From assembly GCF_014596475.1 (NCBI RefSeq), contig NZ_MECJ01000029.1, positions 186,001-250,000 on the forward strand: 64,000 bases of DNA, written 5' to 3'. Below, piece after piece: positions 16,439 to 24,330 of this stretch. Origin of the DNA: Streptomyces sp. CBMA152. GTDB lineage: Bacteria; Actinomycetota; Actinomycetes; Streptomycetales; Streptomycetaceae. Each line of letters opens with the position of its first letter. Position 1 is the stretch's first letter. The notes under the pieces are model-generated. The model was not told the DNA's origin, made no database searches, and saw only the letters and a program-made list of their open reading frames with translations. Position numbers and translations under genes: made by a program.

Positions 16439-18820
16439 CTAGGCCGGCACCTCCGAGTCATCCGGGTCCTCCAGGTCGCTCTCCTCCGGATCCAGGCTGT
16501 CCGTGATCCGCCGACGCAGGTTCTCCACGTCGGTCTGGATGCCGATGAGCAACTTGTGCAGGTCATCCAGGAGTTCGATGGGCACGATCGGCGTGTGGCT
16601 GCCGACCTCTGGTTCCAGTGCGTGGAGGTCGTCCAAGGCGTCGCGGGCCGCTTGCACACCGAGGCGAAGGGTCTTGCGGTGCTCCGCCGCGCGCTGGCTG
16701 GGGGGCCGCAGGGGCTCGAACGCGGGGGCCGGGGCCTCAAGGGCGGGATGGGATTCTCCGGTCCCGCCCTCGGTCGGGCCGAACCGGAAGGTTGCGGGGA
16801 TGGCGTCCGGGGCGCTCAGGGATCCACGCCCGTTCGCACCGCTCCCCTCGTCGCCGCCCGCGGAGTCCGCCTCGGTGGTCTGCGTGAACGTCCCCTGAGC
16901 AGGGACGGTCGTGTTGCCGGATTGAGCCCTGAGGACTGTCCGATCCGCCCGATCGGGATCGGACGCCGCCACGACGTCCCACTCGTAGAGCAGCACCGGA
17001 ACGCCGTCGGCGTTCCGGGCGATCTTGTCCGGAGCGTCGAGATCGACTTTGAAGTAGACGTACGGCGTCTCAGTGGGCTCGGCGGACTCCTTGGCGGTGA
17101 GGCTGTGCCTGGTGACGGCGTTCTGCGGCAGGGCGTTTTCGCGGAACGTGTTCGCGGCCAGAGCCAGTGTCCACAGGCCCAGTTCGTTGTCCTGCCGGGA
17201 GAGCCCCTCGACAACCTTGGACACGTCGGTCCGGAACGGCACTCCGCCCCTTTCCTTCGGGATACCGAGCGACGAACCGACGTTCCGGGTGAGCAGCTTG
17301 TCGGCGATCAAGGCCACCCCGCCGGCCACGGCCAAGGTGCAGCGGGCATCGGTGTCTCCGGCAAGGGCCGGTGCAACCAGCGTGGTGAAGTCCGCCGTGG
17401 GGGCCGGACGCCACTCCCCGGTGACAATGCCCGTCAGCACACCACCGTTCTTCCAGGCGTTGCGCGCCTGCGTGGTGACGAGCTTTTTCTTGGAGCGCCA
17501 GGGCAGGTCGATGATCGGCCCGAGAAGGTCCCCGAAGCCCTTCATACTCATGCGCTTGCCGCCCTTGATGGCCTTCGCCTGGTCCTTCAGCAGTTCCAGC
17601 ATGTCGGGCTGGGTCAGTGCGTTCACCAGGTACACGGCACGCCAGAGCGCGGTGCCGGGGGGCTGAGGGGCGCCGCCGAACACCTCGGGAAGGGCGGTGA
17701 CCGGAATTCGACCCGTGGCAAGTCCGTACACGTCCTGGAGTTCGGCGCTGCTCCAGCGTGGATCGTCCAGCTGGATGACCCGTTTCAACGCACGAGTGAT
17801 GACCTCGACGTTCTGTGCCGCGTCGTTCCATGGCTGGAACTCGACGTGTACCGATGCCAGTACGGACCGGATGGCGTCGTCGAAGACGTCCTCGGGGGAC
17901 AGTGCGCGGCCCGCGTGGCCCTCGACACCGACGGCGATCTGGGCGGGAACGACATAGGACTGGGCGATCTCCGCCGCGCGCTGCCCCGGCGCCGCGCCCT
18001 TCAGCTCGGCATCGAACTCGTCCCGGATCGCCCGGCGCCACTGCTTGCGGTGTTGCTCCAACCGCTGCGCGAGACCGGAGCCCCGGCCCTGGCCCAGTCC
18101 TTCCAGAGGGGTGCCCAGCAGGGCGTCTCGGGCAAGGCCAGCCACGTCTGCTTTGTCGGCGCCGTGCCCGGCGAGTACGGCCCAGGCGCTGGCCAGGCGG
18201 GTGATGCCGTCCCGGACGACGAGCGCGTGGATTGGCTCGGTGCCGTCCTCGAAGACGATCTCGACGGGATGGATGATCAGGTTCCGGGTGACCGAACGGG
18301 TCAGGATAGACGACGCGTAGCTGTGGAGACTCAAGGTGTCGTGGACGGTCTGCCACACGTGATCCCGAAGGTGGGCGAAGCTTCGGTAGCGGTACTGGAG
18401 CGCGGCGCTCGGACGGCCGTCCTGGGTGAGTCCGTGTACTTGGGGGTCCGGCACCTCTGTGACCGACATACCAGTACGTGGTTGAGGACCGGGGATCAGC
18501 TCGCTCAGCAGGACACGGGTGATGCCCGAATGCAGCGTGGCGCCCTCCAGGTTCTCAACCATGAGCAGCCCGGAGAGCCCGTCGGTGGCCGGGTGCAGTT
18601 GGTGTGCCAGTGCGTGCGGAAGCGAGGTGGCCCGGGCTATGGCTGCCCAGCAACCATCCGGAAGTTGTGCGTCCGGATTGGCCCTCCCCGCCGCGGTGAC
18701 CGCGGTGACTTGGGCGTCCATGGACTCGGTGGGCAGCCGGTGGGCGATGTTGGTCGCCTGGATCTTCTCTGATCCCCAAAGGACTTCAAGGGAGAGGGGT
18801 GCGGGGGTGCCGGTGGGCAT
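16439..18820 (-). CDS. Large uncharacterised protein with a possible ParB-like segment
   Basis: This 793-residue protein is not one I recognise. The start ATG 18820 follows GGAGG at 8-nt spacing, so it is preferred over a longer frame to 18892. Near residues 170-215 the segment VEIVFEDGTEPIHALVVRDGITRLASAWA resembles ParB/Srx-fold proteins, where a DGxxR element follows two strands; this is weak and visual only. The middle (about 230-600) is mixed alpha/beta without clear motifs. The C terminus is a Pro/Ala/Glu linker followed by a predicted coiled coil (LDDLHKLLIGIQTDVENLRRRITDSLD) and an acidic tail. It is the last gene of a minus-strand islet absent from the S. coelicolor order as I recall. 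A DNA-bound or nucleotide-modifying defence role would be speculative. Confidence 0.7.
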   Translation of the reverse strand: MPTGTPAPLSLEVLWGSEKIQATNIAHRLPTESMDAQVTAVTAAGRANPDAQLPDGCWAAIARATSLPHALAHQLHPATDGLSGLLMVENLEGATLHSGITRVLLSELIPGPQPRTGMSVTEVPDPQVHGLTQDGRPSAALQYRYRSFAHLRDHVWQTVHDTLSLHSYASSILTRSVTRNLIIHPVEIVFEDGTEPIHALVVRDGITRLASAWAVLAGHGADKADVAGLARDALLGTPLEGLGQGRGSGLAQRLEQHRKQWRRAIRDEFDAELKGAAPGQRAAEIAQSYVVPAQIAVGVEGHAGRALSPEDVFDDAIRSVLASVHVEFQPWNDAAQNVEVITRALKRVIQLDDPRWSSAELQDVYGLATGRIPVTALPEVFGGAPQPPGTALWRAVYLVNALTQPDMLELLKDQAKAIKGGKRMSMKGFGDLLGPIIDLPWRSKKKLVTTQARNAWKNGGVLTGIVTGEWRPAPTADFTTLVAPALAGDTDARCTLAVAGGVALIADKLLTRNVGSSLGIPKERGGVPFRTDVSKVVEGLSRQDNELGLWTLALAANTFRENALPQNAVTRHSLTAKESAEPTETPYVYFKVDLDAPDKIARNADGVPVLLYEWDVVAASDPDRADRTVLRAQSGNTTVPAQGTFTQTTEADSAGGDEGSGANGRGSLSAPDAIPATFRFGPTEGGTGESHPALEAPAPAFEPLRPPSQRAAEHRKTLRLGVQAARDALDDLHALEPEVGSHTPIVPIELLDDLHKLLIGIQTDVENLRRRITDSLDPEESDLEDPDDSEVPA

Positions 18821-18904
18821 GGTGCGAGCCTCCAGAAGCAGTGATGCAGCAGCAGGCAGCGGGAGTGGGTGGTGGACCAAGGGATCCACCACTTCGGAAT
18901 TGAG

Positions 18905-19531
18905 TTACAAGTGCAAATCTATGGCGTCGTTTGAGCCGGGCGGCGCCGCAGGAGGGTGCTCTGGATGCCAGTCAGGCAGGTTCCTGTGTCGGCATGCTAG
19001 CCCCGCAAGGCTCTTTGCGATTGCGATGAACTGATCGGTGTCGGCTTCAAGATGCCGGACTTCGGCCCACGGTGCCGAATCTGGCGCCAGCGGAGCCGGA
19101 CTCTCGCTGTCCGCAGGGACGTGGTACCAGGTTCGCCCCATGGGCAGGTTGAACAGCGCCAGCCCCGACCCTCCGGCGGGATGTTTGGTCTGCAGCCAGT
19201 CGAGAGAGGTGTGGACCATGGTGTCGCAGCTGCACTTCCCCTCCAGATGGAGGACGGCGACCCCGGGTATGGCACCGGCCAGCGCGTCGATACGACGGCG
19301 GTTGAACTCCCGCAGGGCTGCCTGATGGGCCCGATGGTTTCCGTTCCAGGCGGGGCGCTGCTGCGGAACCATGACGTCGAGCATGGTGAGAGCGGTCGAC
19401 AGGTCCTCGATGGGCAGCATGCAGATCGTGCGGGTCGATCTCCAGCGCGAGTGACCAAAGACGAAGGTGGTGCCTCGACCTCGTAAGCTGTCGGGCGAGC
19501 TTGGTGAATCCTCGCGGTCCATGGTGGTCAT
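18905..19531 (-). CDS. Hypothetical protein of the accessory islet, 208 aa
   Basis: I do not recognise this protein. ATG 19531 follows CGGAG at good spacing. Visible features are a basic N-terminal segment (GHSRWRSTRTICMLPIEDL), a central helix-rich part (REFNRRRIDALAGAIPGV) and a cysteine/histidine-containing core (LHLEGKCSCDTMVHTSLDWLQ, near 115-135). A later stretch (MGRTWYHVPADSES) precedes a Pro-rich C terminus with CRHRNLPDWHPEH. The two CxC cysteines and nearby histidines could bind metal. It ends 84 bases before the start of the 793-residue gene on the same strand, so the two are probably co-transcribed. Codon choice is visibly less GC-biased than in the flanking housekeeping genes. 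Confidence 0.6.
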   Translation of the reverse strand: MTTMDREDSPSSPDSLRGRGTTFVFGHSRWRSTRTICMLPIEDLSTALTMLDVMVPQQRPAWNGNHRAHQAALREFNRRRIDALAGAIPGVAVLHLEGKCSCDTMVHTSLDWLQTKHPAGGSGLALFNLPMGRTWYHVPADSESPAPLAPDSAPWAEVRHLEADTDQFIAIAKSLAGLACRHRNLPDWHPEHPPAAPPGSNDAIDLHL

Positions 19532-19570
19532 CTGCGCTCCGAGGCGTCGCTGGACAGATGCGTGGGGGGT

Positions 19571-19750
19571 TCAACTTCCCGCAGATGCGGGACAGTTGAG
19601 CCCGGTGATCCGAGGGTCCTCCGTGTTGCGGGAATTCTCAAGCCGCTTTATGAATCCCGGAGTCTCGAATGATGGCTGCCATACCAAAAGGGCGCCGTCA
19701 GGAGCGTCGTGCAAGGCTAGCTCAAATTCCCCTTCGCCGTAGGGTAGTTG
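19571..19750 (-). pseudogene. Possible out-of-frame C-terminal continuation of the 112-aa islet gene
   Basis: In the frame -1 relative to the upstream gene, about 59 residues read LPYGEGEFELALHDAPDG, then ALLVWQPSFETPGFIKR and a polar end. Composition is that of a globular protein, with GC3 lower than the genome but not random. It has no plausible start of its own, so it is best seen as the displaced tail of the gene that starts at 20055. Confidence 0.4.
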
Positions 19751-20055
19751 ACGAAGAGGTGAGGAATGGGGTTCATGTTCAGGGCGTCCAGGTGTGCGAC
19801 GGCGGCAGCCACGCTGACCACCTCGCCCAGCTCGCTGTCCTTCTGGATCACCCACACGTACTCGTTCTCGGACGTGGGCAGCGTTTGCGGCAGGGTGATG
19901 AGTCCGAGCTCGCCGAGTTTTCTGCTGATCTCGGCGCACAACTCCGAGCTCAGCCGGGCACGGTCAGGCGCCGCGTACCGCTTGATGAAGTGCATGGACA
20001 AGCGTTTGATGCCGTGATCGACTTCAACGGCATGCTTGATAATAGTGAAGTCCAT
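19717..20055 (-). CDS. Hypothetical protein, first gene of the accessory islet, possibly frameshifted
   Basis: The frame encodes 112 residues beginning MDFTIIKHAVEVDHGIKR. It is unrecognised, with a helical, mildly basic N terminus and a central strand-rich part (NEYVWVIQKDSELGEVVSV). The last eleven residues change character (YPTAKGNLS). A -1 shift near 19750 would instead continue FVN into LPYGEGEFELALHDAPDG and on to a stop at 19571, giving about 163 residues, which looks more protein-like. It may therefore be a pseudogene, a recoded gene or a sequence error. The ATG sits directly against an inverted repeat (20054-20078), leaving no room for a ribosome-binding site, so the message may be leaderless or the start may be elsewhere. 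Confidence 0.55.
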   Translation of the reverse strand: MDFTIIKHAVEVDHGIKRLSMHFIKRYAAPDRARLSSELCAEISRKLGELGLITLPQTLPTSENEYVWVIQKDSELGEVVSVAAAVAHLDALNMNPIPHLFVNYPTAKGNLS

Positions 20056-20078
20056 AACTCAGTAACGTACTGAGTTAT
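20054..20078. promoter_or_regulatory. 11-bp-arm inverted repeat at the islet gene start (operator candidate)
   Basis: Arms ATAACTCAGTA and TACTGAGTTAT are perfect complements around an ACG centre. The left arm overlaps the start codon of the first islet gene. The sequence is AT-rich compared with its surroundings. A dimeric repressor bound here would block both transcription and a leaderless start. Confidence 0.6.
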
Positions 20079-20222
20079 TAAGGGAGTTGTCTGAAGTTTT
20101 CCCAAACTCGCCTTTGACCTGCGTGTTTTACTCGCAAGTAGTGCTCGATGGGCTGGCGGTTCACCGCCGCGGCGAGCGCGACGGCGAACCTGACGAAGGC
20201 AAGTTGGGCCTTCCGTGTGGAC

Positions 20223-21512
20223 TCAGCCCTCCAGGAATGCCACCAGCGCGTTGGCCAGCAGGTACGGGTCGTCCGCGCCGCACAGTTCCCTCGCGCTGTG
20301 CATCGACAGGATCGCGACGCCGATGTCGACCGTCTGGATGCCGTGGCGGGCCGCGGTGATCGGGCCGATCGTCGTGCCGCACGGCATCGCGTTGTTGGAG
20401 ACGAAGTGCTGCCACGGCACGCCCGCCCGCTCGCACGCGGCGGCGAACACCGCTCGCCCGGAACCGTCCGTCGCGTAACGCTGGTTGACGTTCACCTTCA
20501 GGATCGGGCCGCCGTTGGCGCGCGGGTGGTGCGTCGGGTCGTGGCGCTCCGCGTAGTTGGGGTGGATGGCGTGGCCGGTGTCCGAGGACAGACAGATCGT
20601 GCCCGCGAAGGCCCGCGCCTTGTCCTCGTACGTGCCGCCGCGCGCGAACACCGACCGCTCCAGGACCGTCCCGAGCAGCGGCCCGTCCGCACCCGTGTCG
20701 GCCTGCGACCCGTTCTCCTCGTGGTCGAAGGCCGCCAGGACCGGGATGTACTCCAACTCCCCGGCCGCAGACACCGCCGCCAGCGCCGCCGTTCCCGCGT
20801 GTACCGAGATCAGGTTGTCCATCCTCGGGCCCGCCACCAGCTCCTGGTCGCGGCCCAGATACGACGGCGGCTCGATCGAGTGCACCATCAGGTCCCACCC
20901 GGTGACCTCGCCCTCGGCCAGCCCCTCCTCCTGCTCCAGGAAGCGGATGAGGTCGCCCTCCTCCACGTCGCCCAGGCCCCAGATCGGCTGGAGGTGCTTC
21001 TGCCGGTCCAGCTTCAGCCCGTCGTTGGCGGAGCGGTCGAGGTGGATCGCCAGCTGCGGGACGCGCAGCAGGGCGCGGTCCACGTTCACCAGGCGGTGCG
21101 TACCGTCGCGCAGGGTCAGGCGGCCCGCCAGGCCCAGGTCGCGGTCGAGCCAGGTGTTCAGGAGCGTCCCGCCGTAGACCTCCACCGCGATCTGGCGCCA
21201 GCCGTGCGCGCCCGAGTCCGGCAGCGGCTTGACCCGCAGGTTCGGCGAGTCGGTGTGCGCGCCGACGATACGGAACGGGGTGTGCGCCGCCGCGCCCTCC
21301 GGCACGTACCAGGCGATGATCGCGCCCCCGCGCACCACGTACTTGCCACCGGTCGACGCGTCCCACGCGTCCGTCTCCCGCACCTGCTGGAAGCCGGCCT
21401 TCTCAAGGCGCGTGGCCGCGTTCGCCACCGCGTGGTACGGCGACGGGCTCGCCGCGAGGAAGGACATCAGGTCGTCGGTGTGGCCGCGGTCGAAGCGGGA
21501 GGGTGTGCTCAT
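20223..21512 (-). CDS. apeB: M18 family aminopeptidase
   Basis: The 429-residue protein has the M18 metal-site motifs in order: GAHTDSPNLRVKP near 78, AAFDHEENGSQAD near 230-245 with the catalytic Glu pair, and SSDTGHAIHPNYAERHDP near 300, then GTTIGPI near 375. These are the two-zinc, dodecameric aspartyl-type aminopeptidases that trim N-terminal residues in the cytoplasm. ATG 21512 opens the conserved N terminus (RGHTDDLMSFLAASPSPYHAV); the frame continues to 21608 but those residues are not family-like. It is the first core gene beyond the accessory islet. Confidence 0.93.
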   Translation of the reverse strand: MSTPSRFDRGHTDDLMSFLAASPSPYHAVANAATRLEKAGFQQVRETDAWDASTGGKYVVRGGAIIAWYVPEGAAAHTPFRIVGAHTDSPNLRVKPLPDSGAHGWRQIAVEVYGGTLLNTWLDRDLGLAGRLTLRDGTHRLVNVDRALLRVPQLAIHLDRSANDGLKLDRQKHLQPIWGLGDVEEGDLIRFLEQEEGLAEGEVTGWDLMVHSIEPPSYLGRDQELVAGPRMDNLISVHAGTAALAAVSAAGELEYIPVLAAFDHEENGSQADTGADGPLLGTVLERSVFARGGTYEDKARAFAGTICLSSDTGHAIHPNYAERHDPTHHPRANGGPILKVNVNQRYATDGSGRAVFAAACERAGVPWQHFVSNNAMPCGTTIGPITAARHGIQTVDIGVAILSMHSARELCGADDPYLLANALVAFLEG

Positions 21513-21610
21513 GGAGCCCAGCATAAGTATGTGTTCGACCGACTGGACCAGGTGCCGGAAACCGGGCGGTTCGTAGGACAAACCGCAGCCTGCCGAAGGA
21601 CAGCACAAGA

Positions 21611-21658
21611 CCGCAGCCCGCGGCCGGGCCTGGAAGGTGGCCCCGCCGCGGGCTGCGG
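21611..21658 (-). terminator. GC-rich hairpin, second of two downstream of the acyl-CoA dehydrogenase gene
   Basis: Arms CCGCAGCCCGCGG and CCGCGGGCTGCGG (13 bp, perfect) enclose a 22-nt loop. Together with the hairpin at 21668-21705 it forms a double terminator for minus-strand transcription arriving from the acyl-CoA dehydrogenase gene. Confidence 0.7.
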
Positions 21659-21667
21659 TGGTGAGGA

Positions 21668-21705
21668 GACGGGCCAGGGGGATCTCACCATCCCCCTGGC
21701 CCGTC
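21668..21705 (-). terminator. Hairpin terminator of the acyl-CoA dehydrogenase gene
   Basis: Perfect 16-bp arms, GACGGGCCAGGGGGAT and its complement, enclose a 6-nt loop. The hairpin lies 38 bases past the stop codon at 21744 on the minus strand. Confidence 0.8.
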
Positions 21706-21743
21706 GGGCGGACCGCGTCGAGCGGAAGCCCTTGGAACGTGGA

Positions 21744-23573
21744 CTAGAACGCCGACTCGTCCAGCTCCATCAGCGACAGGTCGACCGTCTCGGCCAGCGC
21801 ACGCGCCGCGCCCACACCCGGCAGCACGTTCGCGGCGAAGAACTTCGCGGCCGCGATCTTGCCCGTGTAGAACGGGACGTCCTTCGCGGAGGCCGACGGA
21901 AGCTTCTCGGCGGCGACGGCCGCGCTCTTGAGGAGCAGGTAGCCGACGACGACGTCGCCCGAGGCCATCAGCAGGCGGGTGGTGTTGAGGCCCACCTTGT
22001 AGATGTTCTTGACGTCCTCGCCCGTGGCGGTCAGGTCGGTGATCATCGCGCCGACGATCGCCTCCAGGTCCACCGCGGCCTTGGCCAGCGAGTCGAGCGC
22101 GCCGCCCAGCTCCTCGTTGCCCGACTGCTCGGCGAGGAACTTCTTGATCTCCTCGGAGAGGAGGTTGAGCGAGGCGCCCTGGTCGCGGACGATCTTCCGG
22201 AAGAAGAAGTCCTGGCCCTGGATCGCCGTGGTGCCCTCGTAGAGCGTGTCGATCTTGGCGTCGCGGATGTACTGCTCGATCGGGTACTCCTGGAGGTACC
22301 CGGAGCCGCCGAAGGTCTGCAGCGACTCGGAGGAGAGCTTCTCGTACGACTTCTCCGAGCCGTAGCCCTTCACGATCGGCAGGAGCAGGTCGTTGAGGCC
22401 GACGAGCGCCTTGGCGTCCTCGCCCGCGGCCTCCTTGACCTGGATCGCGTCCTGGACGGCGGCGGTGTAGAGGACGAGCGAGCGCATGCCCTCGGCGTAC
22501 GCCTTCTGCGTCATCAGCGAGCGGCGCACGTCCGGGTGGTGGGTGATCGTCACCTTCGGCGCGGTCTTGTCCATGAACTGCGAGAGGTCGCTGCCCTGGA
22601 CGCGCTCCTTGGCGTACTCAAGCGCGTTGAGGTAACCCGTCGACAGCGTCGCGATGGCCTTCGTGCCGACCATCATGCGGGCGAACTCGATGATCATGAA
22701 CATCTGGCGGATGCCGTCGTGCTTGTCGCCGATCAGCCAGCCCTTGGCGGGGTGCTGGTCGCCGAACGTCATCTCGCACGTGTTGGAGGCCTTGAGGCCC
22801 ATCTTGTGCTCGACGTTCGTCGCGTACACGCCGTTGCGCTCGCCCAGCTCGCCGGTCTCCCAGTCGAAGTGGAACTTCGGGACCAGGAAGAGGGAGAGGC
22901 CCTTGGTGCCGGGGCCGTGGCCCTCGGGGCGCGCCAGCACGTAGTGGAGGATGTTCTCCGACATGTCGTGCTCGCCGGACGTGATGAAGCGCTTCACGCC
23001 CTCGATGTGCCAGGAGCCGTCGTCCTGCTGGACGGCCTTGGTGCGGCCGGCGCCGACGTCCGAGCCCGCGTCGGGCTCGGTCAGGACCATCGTCGAGCCC
23101 CACTGCTTCTCGACGGCGATCTGCGCGATCTTCTTCTGCGCCTCGTTGCCCTCGTCGTGCAGGATGCCCGCGAACGCCGGACCGGACGAGTACATCCAGA
23201 TCGCCGGGTTGGCGCCGAGCAGCAGCTCCGCGTACGCCCAGATCAGGGAGCGCGGCGAGACGGTGCCGCCGATCTCCTCCGGCAGGCCCAGACGCCAGTA
23301 CTCGGAGTCCATGAACGCCTTGAAGGAGCTCTTGAAGGACTCCGGAACCGGCGCGGTGTTGGTCTCCGGGTCGAACACCGGCGGGTTGCGGTCCGCGTCG
23401 GCGAAGGAGTCGGCCAGCTCGTTCTCGGCCAGGCGCGCGATCTCGTCCAGGATGGACTTGGCGGTGTCGACGTCCATCTCGGCGAACGGGCCGGTGCCGT
23501 ACAGCTTGTCGCGGCCGAGGACCTCGAAGAGGTTGAACTCGATGTCGCGGAGATTCGACTTGTAGTGCCCCAT
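21744..23573 (-). CDS. Acyl-CoA dehydrogenase (long, four-domain type)
   Basis: At 609 residues this is the longer acyl-CoA dehydrogenase class with an extra C-terminal helical domain. Motifs include the FAD/substrate loop LTEPDAGSDVGAGRT, the flavin-contact segment RFITSGEHD, and YEGTTAIQGQDFFFRKI near 455-470, which holds the catalytic-base region (Glu of the YEGTT motif). It oxidises acyl-CoA to the enoyl-CoA with electrons passed to electron-transfer flavoprotein; chain length is not evident. ATG 23573 starts MGHYKSNLRDIEFNLFEVLG, the usual N terminus of this class. It is monocistronic, ending in two strong hairpins. Confidence 0.92.
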   Translation of the reverse strand: MGHYKSNLRDIEFNLFEVLGRDKLYGTGPFAEMDVDTAKSILDEIARLAENELADSFADADRNPPVFDPETNTAPVPESFKSSFKAFMDSEYWRLGLPEEIGGTVSPRSLIWAYAELLLGANPAIWMYSSGPAFAGILHDEGNEAQKKIAQIAVEKQWGSTMVLTEPDAGSDVGAGRTKAVQQDDGSWHIEGVKRFITSGEHDMSENILHYVLARPEGHGPGTKGLSLFLVPKFHFDWETGELGERNGVYATNVEHKMGLKASNTCEMTFGDQHPAKGWLIGDKHDGIRQMFMIIEFARMMVGTKAIATLSTGYLNALEYAKERVQGSDLSQFMDKTAPKVTITHHPDVRRSLMTQKAYAEGMRSLVLYTAAVQDAIQVKEAAGEDAKALVGLNDLLLPIVKGYGSEKSYEKLSSESLQTFGGSGYLQEYPIEQYIRDAKIDTLYEGTTAIQGQDFFFRKIVRDQGASLNLLSEEIKKFLAEQSGNEELGGALDSLAKAAVDLEAIVGAMITDLTATGEDVKNIYKVGLNTTRLLMASGDVVVGYLLLKSAAVAAEKLPSASAKDVPFYTGKIAAAKFFAANVLPGVGAARALAETVDLSLMELDESAF

Positions 23574-23695
23574 GGCGACGGCTCCGTAAGCAGGATCGGT
23601 TACATCTCTACCAGCAAGTAGCTACGATGATGCTACCCGTCGGTAATAAGACGCAACCCCTCTGGGCACATATGTGGCGCACTACTCTTGCGCCC

Positions 23696-24148
23696 ATGTA
23701 CGGCTACGACCAGAACCAGGGTGCTCAGCAGCAGTACGCCCAGCCGCAGCAGCCTTCCTACGGGGAGCAGCCGCTGTACCCCGAGCCGTCGCCGCCGTCG
23801 CTCGCGGACGCGGTGCGGGCGTTCACCACGGGCTCGCTGTCGGCCGAGGACTTCCAGCAGATCTTCGCGGGCTCGAAGGTCTACTGCCCGCGCGGCGACA
23901 ACCCCGGATTCCTGGCGCTGCACAACACGCAGCAGCCGGTCATCCCCATGTTCACGTCGCTGAAGGAGCTTCGGCGGTACGCGGGCAAGGAGTCCAAGTA
24001 CTTCGTGATCACCGGGGCCGAGGTCATCGACCTGCTCCCCACGGGGTACGGCTTCGTCCTCGACATGGAGGGCGACCACCGGATGGTCTTCGACGCGAAG
24101 GCGGTCGAGCAGATGGTGGACTTCGCGATGCGGCGGATGTACGGCTGA
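23696..24148 (+). CDS. SseB-family protein
   Basis: The 150-residue product starts MYGYDQNQGAQQQYAQPQQ, a Gln/Tyr/Pro-rich disordered leader of about 35 residues. An SseB-like domain follows (IPMFTSLKELRRYAGKESKYFVITGAEVIDLLPTGYGFVLD when read through, about 80-125). SseB N-terminal domains occur in secretion-associated and actinobacterial proteins of unknown function. ATG 23696 is preferred to an open frame from 23627, whose residues are not conserved-looking. It is divergent from the acyl-CoA dehydrogenase gene. Confidence 0.8.
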   Translation: MYGYDQNQGAQQQYAQPQQPSYGEQPLYPEPSPPSLADAVRAFTTGSLSAEDFQQIFAGSKVYCPRGDNPGFLALHNTQQPVIPMFTSLKELRRYAGKESKYFVITGAEVIDLLPTGYGFVLDMEGDHRMVFDAKAVEQMVDFAMRRMYG

Positions 24149-24330
24149 GTCGTCTGTACGGGCCGAGGTCGGTGTGCGGCTGATGCTTCCGGCCTGATTT
24201 CCGGCCGATTTTTACGGGGGTGGGTGCCCCCGGAAGACCCCTGTAGTCCTCTCGGGAATCGTCGCGCCTTGCCGACTGTTCACCATTCAACTACTTTGGA
24301 TGCTGAGCATCCCCCGAGGAGGGCCGTCCC

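Noticed and set aside
17165..17180. TGTCCACAG in the 793-aa gene as a DnaA box
   Set aside because: It is a single partial match in coding sequence without a partner, expected by chance.
16328..18772. 814-codon plus-strand open frame opposite the 793-aa islet gene
   Set aside because: The minus-strand product has balanced composition, a good ribosome-binding site and a plausible operon partner; the plus-strand frame is Arg/Gly-rich without motifs.
20077..20222. Possible transposase or phage fragment beside the islet
   Set aside because: A short minus-strand frame reads AQLAFVRFAVALAAAVNRQP, but it has no start, no neighbouring fragment and no motif that supports such a call.
20148..23621. 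1157-codon plus-strand open frame
   Set aside because: It is the antisense shadow of the apeB and acyl-CoA dehydrogenase genes, with Arg/Leu/Val-rich composition and no recognisable domain.
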